64,000 nucleotides of DNA, from positions 2,917,001 to 2,981,000 of the forward strand of contig NZ_CP129137.1 in the NCBI RefSeq assembly GCF_030406905.1, written 5' to 3'. Positions 43,103 to 52,157 of this stretch are shown one piece after another. The stretch's first letter is position 1, and the number at the start of each line of letters is the position of its first letter. The translations under genes and the position numbers were made by a program. The notes under the pieces were generated by a model. It worked only from the letters and a program-made list of their open reading frames with translations, was not told the origin of the DNA and made no database searches. The DNA comes from Streptomyces sp. HUAS CB01. GTDB taxonomy: Bacteria; Actinomycetota; Actinomycetes; Streptomycetales; Streptomycetaceae.

Positions 43103-43900
43103 CACCACCACCGTCTTGGCGGCCTTGTCGTGCAGGCCCTGCTTGTACGGCTTGTCCACCAGGATGAGGATCAGCAGGATCAGCGGCCACAGGCACGGGC
43201 AGCAGATCAGCTGCGGCAGCCAGAGCACCGCGGCGCGCGTCAGGGAGGAGCCGGTGTCCGGCGTGCTCCCGTCGTTGAGCATCGCGACCCGCATCTTCAT
43301 GAGCCGCTTGCCCAGGGTCTGGCCCGACTTGCGCACCATCAGGGTGTCGTAGCCGACGTACGCGATGATCGAGATGAGCTGGAACACCCACTGTCCGCCG
43401 GTGTTGCTGTTCGCCACCCAGTCGTCGAAGTCGTCGCCCGACGCGACCCTGTTGTAGATCCCGAACGGGATGCCGATGATCAGCAGCGGGATGGCGACGA
43501 TCAGCCAGTCGACGATGCGCGCGAGGATGCGCTTGCCGGAGTCGGCCAGCGGGGGCATCCCGTGCAGCGGATCGCCGCCTCCGTAGGGGTCGCCCCCGTA
43601 GGCGTGCGGATCGTACGGCGGAGGCGGCCCCCCGTAGGGCGAGCCGTACGGGGAACCGGCCCCGGGCGGCGGAGCCCCGTGCGGGCCGCCTCCGGGCGGT
43701 GGGGTGCCGTAGGGACCGCCGCCACCGGGAGGGGGCGCACCGTAGGGCCCCTCACTCGGCGGGGGACCACCGGGAGGCGGCTGCCCGCCCGGCGGTGGAC
43801 CGCCCGGGGGCATGGGCTCCTGCGGCCCTTGCGGCTCCTGGGGCCTCTTGCGGAACGGATCGTCCTCGGGTGGCGGTCCGGGCGGCTGGTCGTTGCTCAT
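43088..43900 (-). CDS. RDD-family membrane protein with proline-rich N-terminus
   Basis: A 270-residue protein. Residues 1-110 are a Pro/Gly-rich repeat region (GGPPPGGQPPPGGPP and GAPPPGGGGPYG types) followed by the RDD domain: ILARIVDWLIVAIPLLIIGI with the R...D, a second helix, and KSGQTLGKRLMKMRV. Streptomyces RDD proteins with such tails are cytoplasmic-tail membrane proteins of unknown function, some thought to be transport-related. A second RDD gene lies directly upstream on the same strand, 86 bases away. Confidence 0.88.
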   Translation of the reverse strand: MSNDQPPGPPPEDDPFRKRPQEPQGPQEPMPPGGPPPGGQPPPGGPPPSEGPYGAPPPGGGGPYGTPPPGGGPHGAPPPGAGSPYGSPYGGPPPPYDPHAYGGDPYGGGDPLHGMPPLADSGKRILARIVDWLIVAIPLLIIGIPFGIYNRVASGDDFDDWVANSNTGGQWVFQLISIIAYVGYDTLMVRKSGQTLGKRLMKMRVAMLNDGSTPDTGSSLTRAAVLWLPQLICCPCLWPLILLILILVDKPYKQGLHDKAAKTVVVSTAS

Positions 43901-43986
43901 GGGGGCAGTGCACCCCGCCCCGCCGGGCCCCGCAACGGCTCACGAGCCGTTCGGGGGACGGCAGGGCCGACGGGACCAACGGGCCG

Positions 43987-45534
43987 TCAGCCGGCCACGA
44001 AGGTGTGCGCGGCCTTGTCGTGCCAGCACTGCCGCCAGGGCCGGTCGAAGACGCACCACAGCACGTTGAGGACGCCGACGACGAGCACGCCCAGGACTCC
44101 GTGCACCAGCCAGCGCAGCAGGGCCGCCACGAACGACGGCGGCTCGTGCGACTCGATGTCCCGCACCTGGAGCCCCAGCAGCCGCTTGCCGAGCGTGCGT
44201 CCCCACCGGGCGGTGGGCAGCGCCTCGTAGAGCGTGCCGAGCACGAGCATGGTGATGAGCGAGAGCCCGAGGTGGAAGGCGGTCGTGCCGTCGATCAGCC
44301 AGACGGTGACCGTCTCCCCGGACAGCTTCGCCGCCTGGATCTTCTCGTCGATGTGCGCGAGCGCGGCGGAGACGAACGGGTACGACGCGGCGCCCACGAG
44401 CCCGCCCAGCACCGCGGTGTCGATCAGCCGGGCCCCCAAGCGCCTGCCGAGCGGCGCGGGCCGGGCCGAGGCCTGGGCCTGGGCGGCCAGCAGGAACGGA
44501 TCGCTCACCGGGGGCTTCCAGGGAACGACCGGCGGCTCCTCCTCCGGTGTCTGCGCCAGCCGGTGGACCTGCTGCGCCCAGGAGGCGGACCCGCCGCCCG
44601 ACCCCGCGGACACCGGCGGCTGCTGCGGCCGGCCGGCCGGCGACTGCCGGGGCGACGGTTGCTGGGGCTGCTGCGGCTGCTGCGCGGGGGGCGCCGGCTG
44701 CTGGGCCGGTACCTGCGGCTGCGGCGGCGCCTGGGCGGGGGCCTGCGCCTGGGCCGTGGGCGGCTGCGGGGAGGGCGTCATCGTACGGATCGACATCGTG
44801 CCCTCGGCGTGCGGCGTGCCGCGCTGCGGCCGCTGGTCCCGGTTCGGGACCGTGCCGGACGGCACCGGCCGCTCCGGCTCCTCGGCGGGCCCGCCGACGC
44901 TGCGCACACCCGGCAGGGCGCCACCGGTCGGGTCCGGCCCGGTGCCCGCGGACTCCGCCCGGTCCTCGTCGGCGAGGGCCGGCCTGCCGGCCGCCCGGTC
45001 GAACCGGACGCCGGAGGGTCCGCCGCCCTCGCCGGCGCCCGCTCCCGCCGGGCTCCCCGTGAACGGGTCCTGTGCCGTGGCGCCCGGCCGGTCCCAGGCC
45101 TGGCCCGCGACCGGCGCCGAGGCGTCCGCACCGGAGCCCGGCAGGCCCCCGGCACGCGGGTCCTGGGGTCCGGAACCCCAGGAGACCCGGCGGTCGCGGT
45201 CGCCGCCGAAGCCCGTCTGGCGCGAGGCGTCGGCCTGCCAGGCGGCGGACGGATCGGGGCGGCCGCCGACCGGATCCGGGTCCTCGTCCAGGAAGACGGG
45301 ACCGGTCTCCTCGACTGCGGGAACGGGCGGCGGTACCGCCTGGGGCGGTACGGAGGTCGCGTGTGCGGAGGGCGGGGACGCCGGCATCGTCTCGCCGTCC
45401 TTGGGCGCCGGACGGCTCGTGCCCGGCACCCACGCCGTGCCGTTCCAGTACCGGACGTAGCCCGGAATGGACGGATCGGGGTAGTAGCCAGGCGTGGGGC
45501 TGCCGTCGCCGGTTGCCGGGGTGGGGGCGCTCAT
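43987..45534 (-). CDS. RDD-family membrane protein with DUF2510 domain
   Basis: A 515-residue protein. Residues 13-42 are a DUF2510 module (PGYYPDPSIPGYVRYWNGTAW). Residues 45-360 are a long disordered, Pro/Gln/Ala-rich region with poly-Gln/Pro stretches. The C-terminal 150 residues form the RDD membrane domain (LGRRLGARLIDTAVLGGLVG, WGRTLGKRLLGLQVRD). The ATG at 45534 precedes the DUF2510 module; an upstream ATG at 45567 is possible. It is paired with the shorter RDD protein downstream. Function unknown; DUF2510 often tethers to or senses the envelope, by inference. Confidence 0.87.
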   Translation of the reverse strand: MSAPTPATGDGSPTPGYYPDPSIPGYVRYWNGTAWVPGTSRPAPKDGETMPASPPSAHATSVPPQAVPPPVPAVEETGPVFLDEDPDPVGGRPDPSAAWQADASRQTGFGGDRDRRVSWGSGPQDPRAGGLPGSGADASAPVAGQAWDRPGATAQDPFTGSPAGAGAGEGGGPSGVRFDRAAGRPALADEDRAESAGTGPDPTGGALPGVRSVGGPAEEPERPVPSGTVPNRDQRPQRGTPHAEGTMSIRTMTPSPQPPTAQAQAPAQAPPQPQVPAQQPAPPAQQPQQPQQPSPRQSPAGRPQQPPVSAGSGGGSASWAQQVHRLAQTPEEEPPVVPWKPPVSDPFLLAAQAQASARPAPLGRRLGARLIDTAVLGGLVGAASYPFVSAALAHIDEKIQAAKLSGETVTVWLIDGTTAFHLGLSLITMLVLGTLYEALPTARWGRTLGKRLLGLQVRDIESHEPPSFVAALLRWLVHGVLGVLVVGVLNVLWCVFDRPWRQCWHDKAAHTFVAG

Positions 45535-45799
45535 CACCGTGGTCCCGTATCTCCTGGAAGACATCGAGGGAATCGAGGGGGTCGATTCGAGGGTCCACAT
45601 CTATCAGACCGCCGCGCCGTGCTGGGCCCGTCCCGGCGTAAGGCCCACTTTCCGGTAACGCTGTGCCGCACTGCCGCGACCGTGCGGCAGGAGACTGAGA
45701 AGTTGGTGGCGGAAGTCGCGTAATAGTCGGCGGGGATGGCGCTCTCTCCCTGCGTGGTCCGCTCCAGGGCCTCGTACCAGGAAAGGAAGTCGCAGTCTC

Positions 45800-46303
45800 A
45801 TGCACACCGTGGTGGAACGCGAGCTGGAGCTCAAACTGGTCCTGTCGCCGGAGCGCAGTGTCCCCGTGCCGGCCAGGCTCACCTACCGGGGAGATGACGC
45901 GTATGCCGTGCACATCACCTTCCACATCGGGTCCGAGCAGCCCGTGCACTGGACCTTCGCCCGTGAACTCCTGGTGGAAGGGGTCTTCCGGGCGTGCGGG
46001 GAGGGGGACGTCCGGGTCTGGCCGACGAAGGACGGCGGGCGGAGCGTCATCCACATAGCGCTGAGTTCGCCGGACGGCGACGCCCTGCTGGAGGCCCCGT
46101 CCGCGCAGCTGTCGGCGTGGCTGGAGCGGACGCTGCGGGCCGTGCCGCCGGGGACGGAGTCCGAACACCTGGGGTTCGAGGCCGGGCTGGCGGAGCTGCT
46201 CGCGCCGGCCCCGGCGGACGGGCTCCACGGCCGCGACCCCTCGCCGGCTCTGGGCGGCGACGGCACCCGGCCGGCGGAGGAGTCGAAGGACGGTGAGGCG
46301 TAG
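45800..46303 (+). CDS. ssgG: SsgA-like sporulation protein (SsgG)
   Basis: A 167-residue SsgA-like protein, a family restricted to sporulating actinomycetes. The core reads VPVPARLTYRGDDAYAVHITF, EQPVHWTFARELLVEG, and GDVRVWPTKDGGRSVIHIALSSPDGDALLEAP, all hallmark segments. In S. coelicolor SsgG (SCO2924 in memory) helps place sporulation septa correctly. The position relative to hppD and the RDD genes supports SsgG rather than other SALPs. It starts at ATG 45800 behind AGGAAAGGA at about eleven bases. The C-terminal 35 residues form a loose acidic tail. Confidence 0.9.
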   Translation: MHTVVERELELKLVLSPERSVPVPARLTYRGDDAYAVHITFHIGSEQPVHWTFARELLVEGVFRACGEGDVRVWPTKDGGRSVIHIALSSPDGDALLEAPSAQLSAWLERTLRAVPPGTESEHLGFEAGLAELLAPAPADGLHGRDPSPALGGDGTRPAEESKDGEA

Positions 46304-46442
46304 CCGTGGGGCGGCCGCGCGGGGGACGGCCCGGCGGTGCCGGGAGGAGCGGGGCCCCGGACGCGCGTGACCTTCCCGGCAGACCTTCCGGTCCGGGCAC
46401 CGCGACGCGTCGCGAAAGCAGCCGGGACCTTCGCCACACGCT

Positions 46443-46823
46443 TCAGACGTAGGTGTGGGTGATGAACTCGAGGGAATGGCCGTCGGGGTCGTCGATGTAG
46501 ACCCCGCGGCCGCCGAAGTGGTGGTTGATCCGCTGCGGCTCCGCGTGTGCCGGGTCGGCCCAGTAGGGGAGCTCGCGCTCCTTGATCCGGCCGAAGATCT
46601 CGTCGAACTCCTCGTCGCTGACGAGGAAGGCGAGGTGCTGCGAGACGATCCGCGAGCCCGGCTGCTCGTCGAGGTAGTCGAGGGTGACGCCGTTGGCGAG
46701 CGGGACGCTGGCGAACGGGCCGAAGGGCTTGGGCTCGGGTGCGTCGATCAGGCCGGTGAGGAAGCGGGCGGCCGCGAATCGGTCGCGGCTGTGGACGATG
46801 GTGTGGTCAAGACGTGCGGGCAC
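46443..46823 (-). CDS. VOC (glyoxalase/dioxygenase) family protein
   Basis: A 126-residue single-module-pair VOC protein starting RLDHTIVHSRDRFAAARFLTG, with metal-ligand-type His near residue 5, Glu/His in GSRIVSQHLAFLVSDEEFDE, HHFGGRGVYIDDPDGHSLEF and a C-terminal Glu. Such proteins bind a divalent metal and act as lyases, dioxygenases or resistance proteins. The specific reaction cannot be told. It is transcribed leftward and converges on ssgG. Confidence 0.87.
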   Translation of the reverse strand: MPARLDHTIVHSRDRFAAARFLTGLIDAPEPKPFGPFASVPLANGVTLDYLDEQPGSRIVSQHLAFLVSDEEFDEIFGRIKERELPYWADPAHAEPQRINHHFGGRGVYIDDPDGHSLEFITHTYV

Positions 46824-46917
46824 GGCTCCTCCTTCTTCATCGTGTCCCCTTCACGCTATGCGGTGTGCCGTGCCCCTTCCATCCGGCTCCGGTCCCGTTC
46901 CTCGTGGTCCTTCGGAC

Positions 46918-48285
46918 CTAGAACAGCTTGCCGGGGTTGAGGATGCCGAGCGGGTCGAAGGCGTTCTTGATCGCCTGCTGCAACTCGACGCCGACCGGGC
47001 CGAGTTCGCGGGCGAGCCACTCCTTCTTCAGGACGCCCACGCCGTGTTCGCCGGTGATCGTGCCGCCGAGCTCCAGCCCGAGGGCCATGATCTCGTCGAA
47101 CGACTCGCGGGCACGGGCGGATTCGTCCGGGTCGTGGTGGTCGAAGCAGACGACGGGGTGGGTGTTGCCGTCGCCGGCGTGGGCGCAGACGCCGATGGTG
47201 AGGTCGTACTTCTCCGCGATGGCCGCGGTGCCGTCGATCATCGCGGCGAGCCGGGAGCGCGGTACGCAGACGTCGTCGATCATCGTCGCGGTCTTGACGG
47301 CCTCCAGGGCGGTCAGGGACAGCCGGCGGGCCTGGAGCAGCAGCTCGGACTCGGCCGCGTCCTCGGCCGGGACGACCTGGGTGGCGCCCGCCGCGGCGCA
47401 CAGCTCCCCGACGGCGGCGAGGTCCGGCCCGGGGTCGGGGGTGTCGAACGCGGCGAGGAGCAGCGCCTCGGTGGTGTCCGGGAGGCCCATCTGCGCCATC
47501 TCGTTGACGGCCCGGATGGTCGTACGGTCCATGATCTCCAGCAGCGACGGCGTGTGGCCGCGTTCCATGATCGCGCAGACGGCGTCGCACGCGGTGGCGG
47601 CCGAGGGGAACTCGGCGGCGAGGACGAGCTGCTGGGGCGGTTTGGGCCGGAGGGCGAGCACGGCCTTGACGACGACGCCGAGGCTCCCCTCCGAACCGAC
47701 GAAGAGCCGGGTGAGGTCGTAGCCGGCGACTCCCTTGGCCGTGCGGCGGCCGGTGCTGAGGAGCCGGCCGTCGGCCAGGACGACCTCGAGACCGAGGACG
47801 TACTCGGCGGTGACGCCGTACTTCACACAGCACAGTCCGCCGGAGGCGGTGCCGATGTTGCCGCCGATGGTGCACATCTCCCAGCTGGACGGATCCGGCG
47901 GGTAGTACAGCCCGTGCTCGCCGACGGCGCGTGAGAGCACGGCGTTGACGACACCGGGCTCCACGACGGCGATCCGGTCGACCGGGCTGATCTCCAGGAT
48001 GCGGTCCATCTTGACGAGGGAGAGGACGATGCAGCCGTCGGAGGCGTTGGCGGCGCCGGACAGGCCGGTGCGGGCCCCCTGCGGTACGACGGGGACGCGC
48101 AGCTCGGTCGCGGTGCGCATGACGTGCTGGACCTGCTCGACGGTGCGTGGCAGCACCACGACGGCCGGGGTGCCCGCGTCACAGAAGCTCGCCATGTCGT
48201 TGCTGTAGGAGGCCGTGACGTCGGGGTCGGTGATCAGGGCTTCGGGCGGGAGGTTCTCGCCGAGCCGGGAGAGGAGATCGTCCAT
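46918..48285 (-). CDS. FAD-linked oxidase, glycolate oxidase GlcD-like
   Basis: A 455-residue flavoprotein of the FAD-binding type 4 (PCMH) family. The FAD domain shows VVVLPRTVEQVQHVMRTATE, PVVPQGARTGLSGAA and GGNIGTASGGLCCVKYG; the C-terminal domain ends EHGVGVLKKEWL and LDPxGILNPGK-type FDPLGILNPGKLF. It oxidises a 2-hydroxyacid such as glycolate or D-lactate. ATG 48285 begins MDDLLSRLGENLPPEAL. The N-terminal extension possible upstream is not family-like. No GlcE or GlcF genes are adjacent. Confidence 0.9.
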   Translation of the reverse strand: MDDLLSRLGENLPPEALITDPDVTASYSNDMASFCDAGTPAVVVLPRTVEQVQHVMRTATELRVPVVPQGARTGLSGAANASDGCIVLSLVKMDRILEISPVDRIAVVEPGVVNAVLSRAVGEHGLYYPPDPSSWEMCTIGGNIGTASGGLCCVKYGVTAEYVLGLEVVLADGRLLSTGRRTAKGVAGYDLTRLFVGSEGSLGVVVKAVLALRPKPPQQLVLAAEFPSAATACDAVCAIMERGHTPSLLEIMDRTTIRAVNEMAQMGLPDTTEALLLAAFDTPDPGPDLAAVGELCAAAGATQVVPAEDAAESELLLQARRLSLTALEAVKTATMIDDVCVPRSRLAAMIDGTAAIAEKYDLTIGVCAHAGDGNTHPVVCFDHHDPDESARARESFDEIMALGLELGGTITGEHGVGVLKKEWLARELGPVGVELQQAIKNAFDPLGILNPGKLF

Positions 48286-48385
48286 GATCCCAGATTCGCA
48301 CCGGGGGCCATCGGTGTGAACCCGTCCGCGATCCGCGTCGCTCCGCCGGGTGGGCACTTCGTACGGGACCGGAGGGTGGCGCACA

Positions 48386-50080
48386 GTGATCGCCATGAAG
48401 AAGCGATACACGCCACTTGCCAGGAATGCCGTGATCGCGTCGCTGGTAGCCGGGGCGGTCGCCACCGGGATCGTGGTCCTCGGCCCGGGCCGGGACGGCG
48501 GGCCGCCGTCGCCCGCGCCGGGTCCCGCGGCCCGGACGGTGCTGGCGGAGGGCCCCGGAGCGGCCCTGTCCGCGACTGAACTGTCGGCACTGATCGCGGG
48601 GCAGGAGCACCGGCTGGCCGGGAGCCCCGGCGACCATCTGTCGTGGGCGGTGCTGGGCTCGGCCTACCTGGCACAGGGAGCCCTCCTGGGTGACCGTACC
48701 GACTTCCGCCGGGCGGAGAAGGCACTGCGGCGTTCGCTGGAGGCGCTGCCGGGAGAGAAGGGCAACGCGGACGCCCAGCTGGGGATGGCGGCGCTGGCGA
48801 ACGCGCGGCGGGACTTCGCCACGGCGAGACGCTGGGCCGAGAGCGTCCGGGCGCGGTCGCCGGAGCAGTGGACGGCGTATCCGGTGCTGATCGACGCGTA
48901 CAGCGGGCTCGGCTCCTACGCGGCGGCCGCGCGGGCCCTGCACACGCTGGAGGAGCTGCGCCCCCGCACCGTGCAGACCCTGATGCGGGGCTCCCAGGTC
49001 CACCGGGACAACGGCCGGCACGAGGACGCCGAGGCGCTGGCGGACGAGGCGTCGTCCCGGGCGGGCGGCAAGGCGGAACGGGCCGCGGCGCTGTACCGGC
49101 TCGGCGAGCTGGCCTGGGAGCGGGGCGAGCCCAAGCAGGCGGCGGCGTACTTCGACACGGCGCTTCAGCTGGAGCCCGGCCACCATCCGTCCCTGGCGGG
49201 GCGGGGACGGGCCTCGGCGGCACTCGGACGCACCGACGACGCGCTGCGGGACTACCACGCGGCCATCGAGCGGGCGCCGATGCCGGAGTACGCGCTGCAG
49301 GCGGGTGAGCTGTACGAGTCGCTGGGCATGGCCGGCGAGGCGCGGGCGCACCACGAGAAGGTCCGCCGGCTGGCCGCGAAGGCCCGGAAGTACGGGGTGA
49401 GCGAGGAGGTGACGCTCGCGCGGTACGAGGCCGACCACGGGCTGGCGAAGGCCGCGGTGCAGCGCCTCGCGCAGGAGTGGAAGCGGGGACACCGCAGTGC
49501 GCACGTCTCGGACGCCCTGGGGTGGGCGCTGCACCGGGCGGGGCGGGGGAAGGAGGGGCTGAAGTACCTGAAGCGCGCGACGACGCGGGGGCTCCGCAGC
49601 GCGCTGTCCCTGTACCACCAGGGCGAGGTCGAGCGCTCCCTCGGTCAGGACGGTCCGGCGCGCCGGCACCTTCGCGAGGCGCTGCGCCTCAACCCGTACT
49701 TCTCGCCGCTGCTCGTGCCGCGGGCGAAGCGCGCGGTCTCGGTCCTGGGCAACCCGCCTCCCGGCGGCCCCGTGGACGTCGAGGGCGAGCCGTGGACGAC
49801 GGACGAGGAGCTTCCGCCGGAGGACGACGGGCAGAGGGAGGAGGACGGGCCGGCGGAGGAGCGTGAGGAGGGCTCGTCCCGACGGCCGGACGGGGACGCC
49901 TCCGGCGAGCCCCGGGGCACCGGGTCCGCCCGGCCCCGCGAACGCGACTCCCGGGACCCGCGGGGGGCCGGGGAAGCGGGGGAAGCCGGGGATTCCAGGG
50001 ATTCCAGGAATTCCAGGGAGGCTCAGGCCGGCGAACCGTCCGCAACGGCTTCGCGCCGTTCGTCGCCGTCCGGGGAGTGA
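48386..50080 (+). CDS. Membrane-anchored TPR-repeat protein
   Basis: A 564-residue protein. An N-terminal helix (VIASLVAGAVATGIVVLG) anchors it; then about eight TPR-like helical pairs follow (for example SWAVLGSAYLAQGAL, AAALYRLGELAWERGEPKQA, HPSLAGRGRASAALGRTDDA, ALGWALHRAGRGKEGLKYLK). The C-terminal 120 residues are acidic, Glu/Asp/Gly-rich and disordered, ending in short repeats. GTG 48386 is ten bases after GGAGG; ATG 48395 is the alternative. It should act as a protein-protein scaffold outside or at the membrane. Partner unknown. Confidence 0.85.
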   Translation: MIAMKKRYTPLARNAVIASLVAGAVATGIVVLGPGRDGGPPSPAPGPAARTVLAEGPGAALSATELSALIAGQEHRLAGSPGDHLSWAVLGSAYLAQGALLGDRTDFRRAEKALRRSLEALPGEKGNADAQLGMAALANARRDFATARRWAESVRARSPEQWTAYPVLIDAYSGLGSYAAAARALHTLEELRPRTVQTLMRGSQVHRDNGRHEDAEALADEASSRAGGKAERAAALYRLGELAWERGEPKQAAAYFDTALQLEPGHHPSLAGRGRASAALGRTDDALRDYHAAIERAPMPEYALQAGELYESLGMAGEARAHHEKVRRLAAKARKYGVSEEVTLARYEADHGLAKAAVQRLAQEWKRGHRSAHVSDALGWALHRAGRGKEGLKYLKRATTRGLRSALSLYHQGEVERSLGQDGPARRHLREALRLNPYFSPLLVPRAKRAVSVLGNPPPGGPVDVEGEPWTTDEELPPEDDGQREEDGPAEEREEGSSRRPDGDASGEPRGTGSARPRERDSRDPRGAGEAGEAGDSRDSRNSREAQAGEPSATASRRSSPSGE

Positions 50081-50165
50081 GACCGCCCCACCGCTTCCGG
50101 ACGGTCGCGTGCGGGCCGCCGGGGCACGGGCGGCGGCAGGGCCGGGGCGGGCGCAGCGGGACCGG

Positions 50166-50850
50166 CGGTCCCCGCCGGACGTCCGGGGGCGCGGGCCTCG
50201 GGGGGCGTCCGGGGCGGGCGAGACGGTGAGGCCCGGCAGACGATGTGCCCGTCCCGGGCGCGGGGGGATCGTCCGGGGCCAGGGGCGTCCGGGACCGACG
50301 GGCCCCGCCGGACGTCCGGGGGCGCGGGCCTCGGGGGGCGTCCAGGGGCGCGGGCCTCGGGAGGCGTCCGGGGCGGGCGAGACGGTGAGGCCCGGCAGAC
50401 GATGTGCCCGTCCCGCGCGCGGGGGGATCGTCCGGGACCAGGGGCGTCCGGGGCCGGCGGGCCCCGCCGGACGTCCGGGGGCGCGGGCCTCGGGAGGCGT
50501 CCAGGGCGGGCGAGACGGTGAGGCCCGGCAGACGATGTGCCCGTCCCGCGCGCGGGGGCTCGCCCCGGGCGGGCGGTGACCGCTCGGCAGGCCCCGGGGG
50601 CCGCCCGGGCACGGGGGGTGGCGGCAGAGGGCGTGCCCGTCCCGGCGGGCCCCGCCGGACGTCCGGGGGCGCGGGCCTCGGGAGGCGTCCAGGGCGGGCG
50701 AGACGGTGAGGCCCGGCAGACGATGTGCCCGTCCCGCGCGCGCGGGGGCTCGCCCCGGGCGGGCGGTGACCGCTCGGCAGGCCCCGGGGGCCGCCCGGGC
50801 ACGGGGGGTGGCGGCAGAGGGCGTGCCCGTCCCGGCGGGCGGGCGGCCCC
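50166..50850. repeat. Mosaic tandem repeat region (about 0.7 kb)
   Basis: A ~98-bp unit with the core CGAGACGGTGAGGCCCGGCA occurs four times (core starts 50219, 50378, 50511, 50699). After copies 1 and 2 comes a ~35-bp linker B (starting GATCGTCCGGG); after copies 3 and 4 comes a ~92-bp linker C (starting CTCGCCCCGGGC). Copies are nearly identical. It lies between the convergent TPR and nitrile-hydratase genes, with no gene inside. Long antisense frames across it are composition artefacts. Confidence 0.9.
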
Positions 50851-50883
50851 GCGGGGAGCACCGCCCGCGACCCCGCGAGGGGC

Positions 50884-51474
50884 TCAGAGCACCGCCGTGC
50901 CGATCAGGGCGTTCCGCGGGATCAGACGGGCGAGGGCGGGCTCGTCGAGGCCGGAGGTGCCGGGCGGACGCATCGGGAGGACCATGTAGCGGGTCTCCGA
51001 GGTGGAGTCCCAGACCGTGACGCGGGTGGTGTCCGGGAGCCGGACCCCGAACTCCTCGAGCACCGCGCGGGGTTCGCGGACGACGCGGGAGCGGTACGCC
51101 TCGCTCTTGTACCAGCTGGGGGACGGCCCCAGCAGGCGTACGGGGTAGCAGGAGCAGAGCGTGCACACGACGACGTTGTGCGTGTCCGGCGTGTTCTCGA
51201 CGACCCGCAGTCGTTGCGGCTGGACCCCGCCCGCGGACAGGCCCAGTTCGGCGACGCCGGCGGTGCCGTCGGCGAGGAGCCGGGCGCGGAAGTCCGGATC
51301 GGTCCAGGCGCGCGCGACGACCCGCGCGCCGTTCGCCGGGGAGGCACCTGACAGGAACGCGTCCAGGGTCTCGTCGAGCGCCGCGCCGGCCACGAGCCCG
51401 CGTTCCTCCAGCAGCGTCTCCAGGCGGCGTACCCGCCGGCTGATGTCGGCGTCGGTGTGCTGCCCGCCGGTCAT
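50884..51474 (-). CDS. Nitrile hydratase/thiocyanate hydrolase-type alpha (metal) subunit
   Basis: A 196-residue metal subunit with the claw-setting motif VCTLCSCYP: Cys104, Cys107 and Cys109 would bind a low-spin cobalt, with Thr in the CTLCSC form typical of the Co type. The WYKSEAYRSRVVREPRAVL segment holds the conserved catalytic/structural Arg and Tyr. It hydrates nitriles to amides, or thiocyanate in the SCNase branch. Its ATG 51474 overlaps the stop of the beta-C gene (ATGA). It is last in a three-gene operon. Confidence 0.9.
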   Translation of the reverse strand: MTGGQHTDADISRRVRRLETLLEERGLVAGAALDETLDAFLSGASPANGARVVARAWTDPDFRARLLADGTAGVAELGLSAGGVQPQRLRVVENTPDTHNVVVCTLCSCYPVRLLGPSPSWYKSEAYRSRVVREPRAVLEEFGVRLPDTTRVTVWDSTSETRYMVLPMRPPGTSGLDEPALARLIPRNALIGTAVL

Positions 51475-51818
51475 GGCCGTCCGTCCTCTCCGCCGGCCTG
51501 CTCCCGGGGCGTCCCGGGAGTCAGGGCGGCCTCGGCCCGGTGCCCCGGGTCGTCCTCCAGATAGCTCTCGAACAGGTCCAGGACGACCTGGTGATCGCCC
51601 TCGCCCCACAGCTCGCGGGCCGGGAAGCTCACCGCGTACACCTGCTCCAGCGGCGCGTCACCACGCCCCTGTGCGTTGCGGTCCGCGAGCAGTGCCCGGC
51701 CCTCGGGCTCGACGACGGTGCCGCGCTTGCCCCGGGCGTAGCGCGGCAGGCGGGTGTGGTGCGGGGGGTCGTGGTGGACCGTGCGCACGAGTGCCCCGGC
51801 GGCGAAGCGGTCAGTCAT
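51471..51818 (-). CDS. Nitrile hydratase beta subunit, C-terminal half
   Basis: A 115-residue protein corresponding to the SH3-like C-terminal domain of the usual nitrile hydratase beta subunit: GALVRTVHHDPPHHTRLPRYARGKRG near the start and VYAVSFPARELWGEGDHQVVLDLFESYL. In one-piece beta subunits this is fused behind the part encoded by the preceding gene; here the genes overlap by 8 bases. The split matches toyocamycin nitrile hydratase ToyJKL and thiocyanate hydrolase ScnBAC in architecture. It likely packs against the alpha subunit active site. Confidence 0.87.
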   Translation of the reverse strand: MTDRFAAGALVRTVHHDPPHHTRLPRYARGKRGTVVEPEGRALLADRNAQGRGDAPLEQVYAVSFPARELWGEGDHQVVLDLFESYLEDDPGHRAEAALTPGTPREQAGGEDGRP

Positions 51819-52092
51819 CGAGTTCGCCCGCCTCGATCACGCCCTTGCGCTCCAGGAGCGTACGGATCGCGAAGAACCAGCGCTCGTAGTAGGACGCCGC
51901 CAGGTAGTCGGCGGGCGCCATGGACTCGATCGCGTCGCGGAACTCGTCGAGGTTGTAGACCTTGCCCGCGATCAGCGCGGAGTTCAGCGCGAAGACCCGG
52001 GCCTCCCAGTCGGCGTGGAAGGGCTCGGTGTCGTCGGCGGTGTCGACGGGCCCGAAGCCCTGCATCCCGCCGACGTCGTTGATCCTGGCCAT
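51811..52092 (-). CDS. Nitrile hydratase beta subunit, N-terminal half
   Basis: A 93-residue protein opening MARINDVGGMQGFGPV, the signature of the nitrile hydratase beta N-terminus, with FHADWEARVFAL and a C-terminal SYYERWFFAIRTLLERKGVI. It ends where the linker to the SH3-like half would be in a fused beta subunit. It is first in the operon and starts at ATG 52092, 34 bases after a terminator-like hairpin. It forms a three-subunit enzyme with the next two gene products. Confidence 0.9.
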   Translation of the reverse strand: MARINDVGGMQGFGPVDTADDTEPFHADWEARVFALNSALIAGKVYNLDEFRDAIESMAPADYLAASYYERWFFAIRTLLERKGVIEAGELDD

Positions 52093-52125
52093 GTGGCGAC
52101 CATAGCCCCGTACCGCGGACGCCGC

Positions 52126-52157
52126 GCGGCCCCACGGGTCAGGTTCCGTGGGGCCGC
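52126..52157 (-). terminator. 12-bp hairpin between hppD and the hydratase operon
   Basis: GCGGCCCCACGG (52126-52137) pairs perfectly with 52146-52157 around an 8-base loop, 26 bases after the hppD stop. It should end the hppD transcript; the hydratase operon starts 34 bases on, leaving little room for its own promoter. Confidence 0.72.

Noticed and set aside
50166..50850. CRISPR array
   Set aside because: Units are ~98 bp with linkers that are themselves repeated, not short repeats with unique spacers; no cas genes are nearby.
48179..51166. A 995-codon minus-strand open frame across the TPR gene and the repeats
   Set aside because: It is antisense to the TPR gene and to non-coding repeats, with only repeat-derived Arg/Pro/Gly strings.
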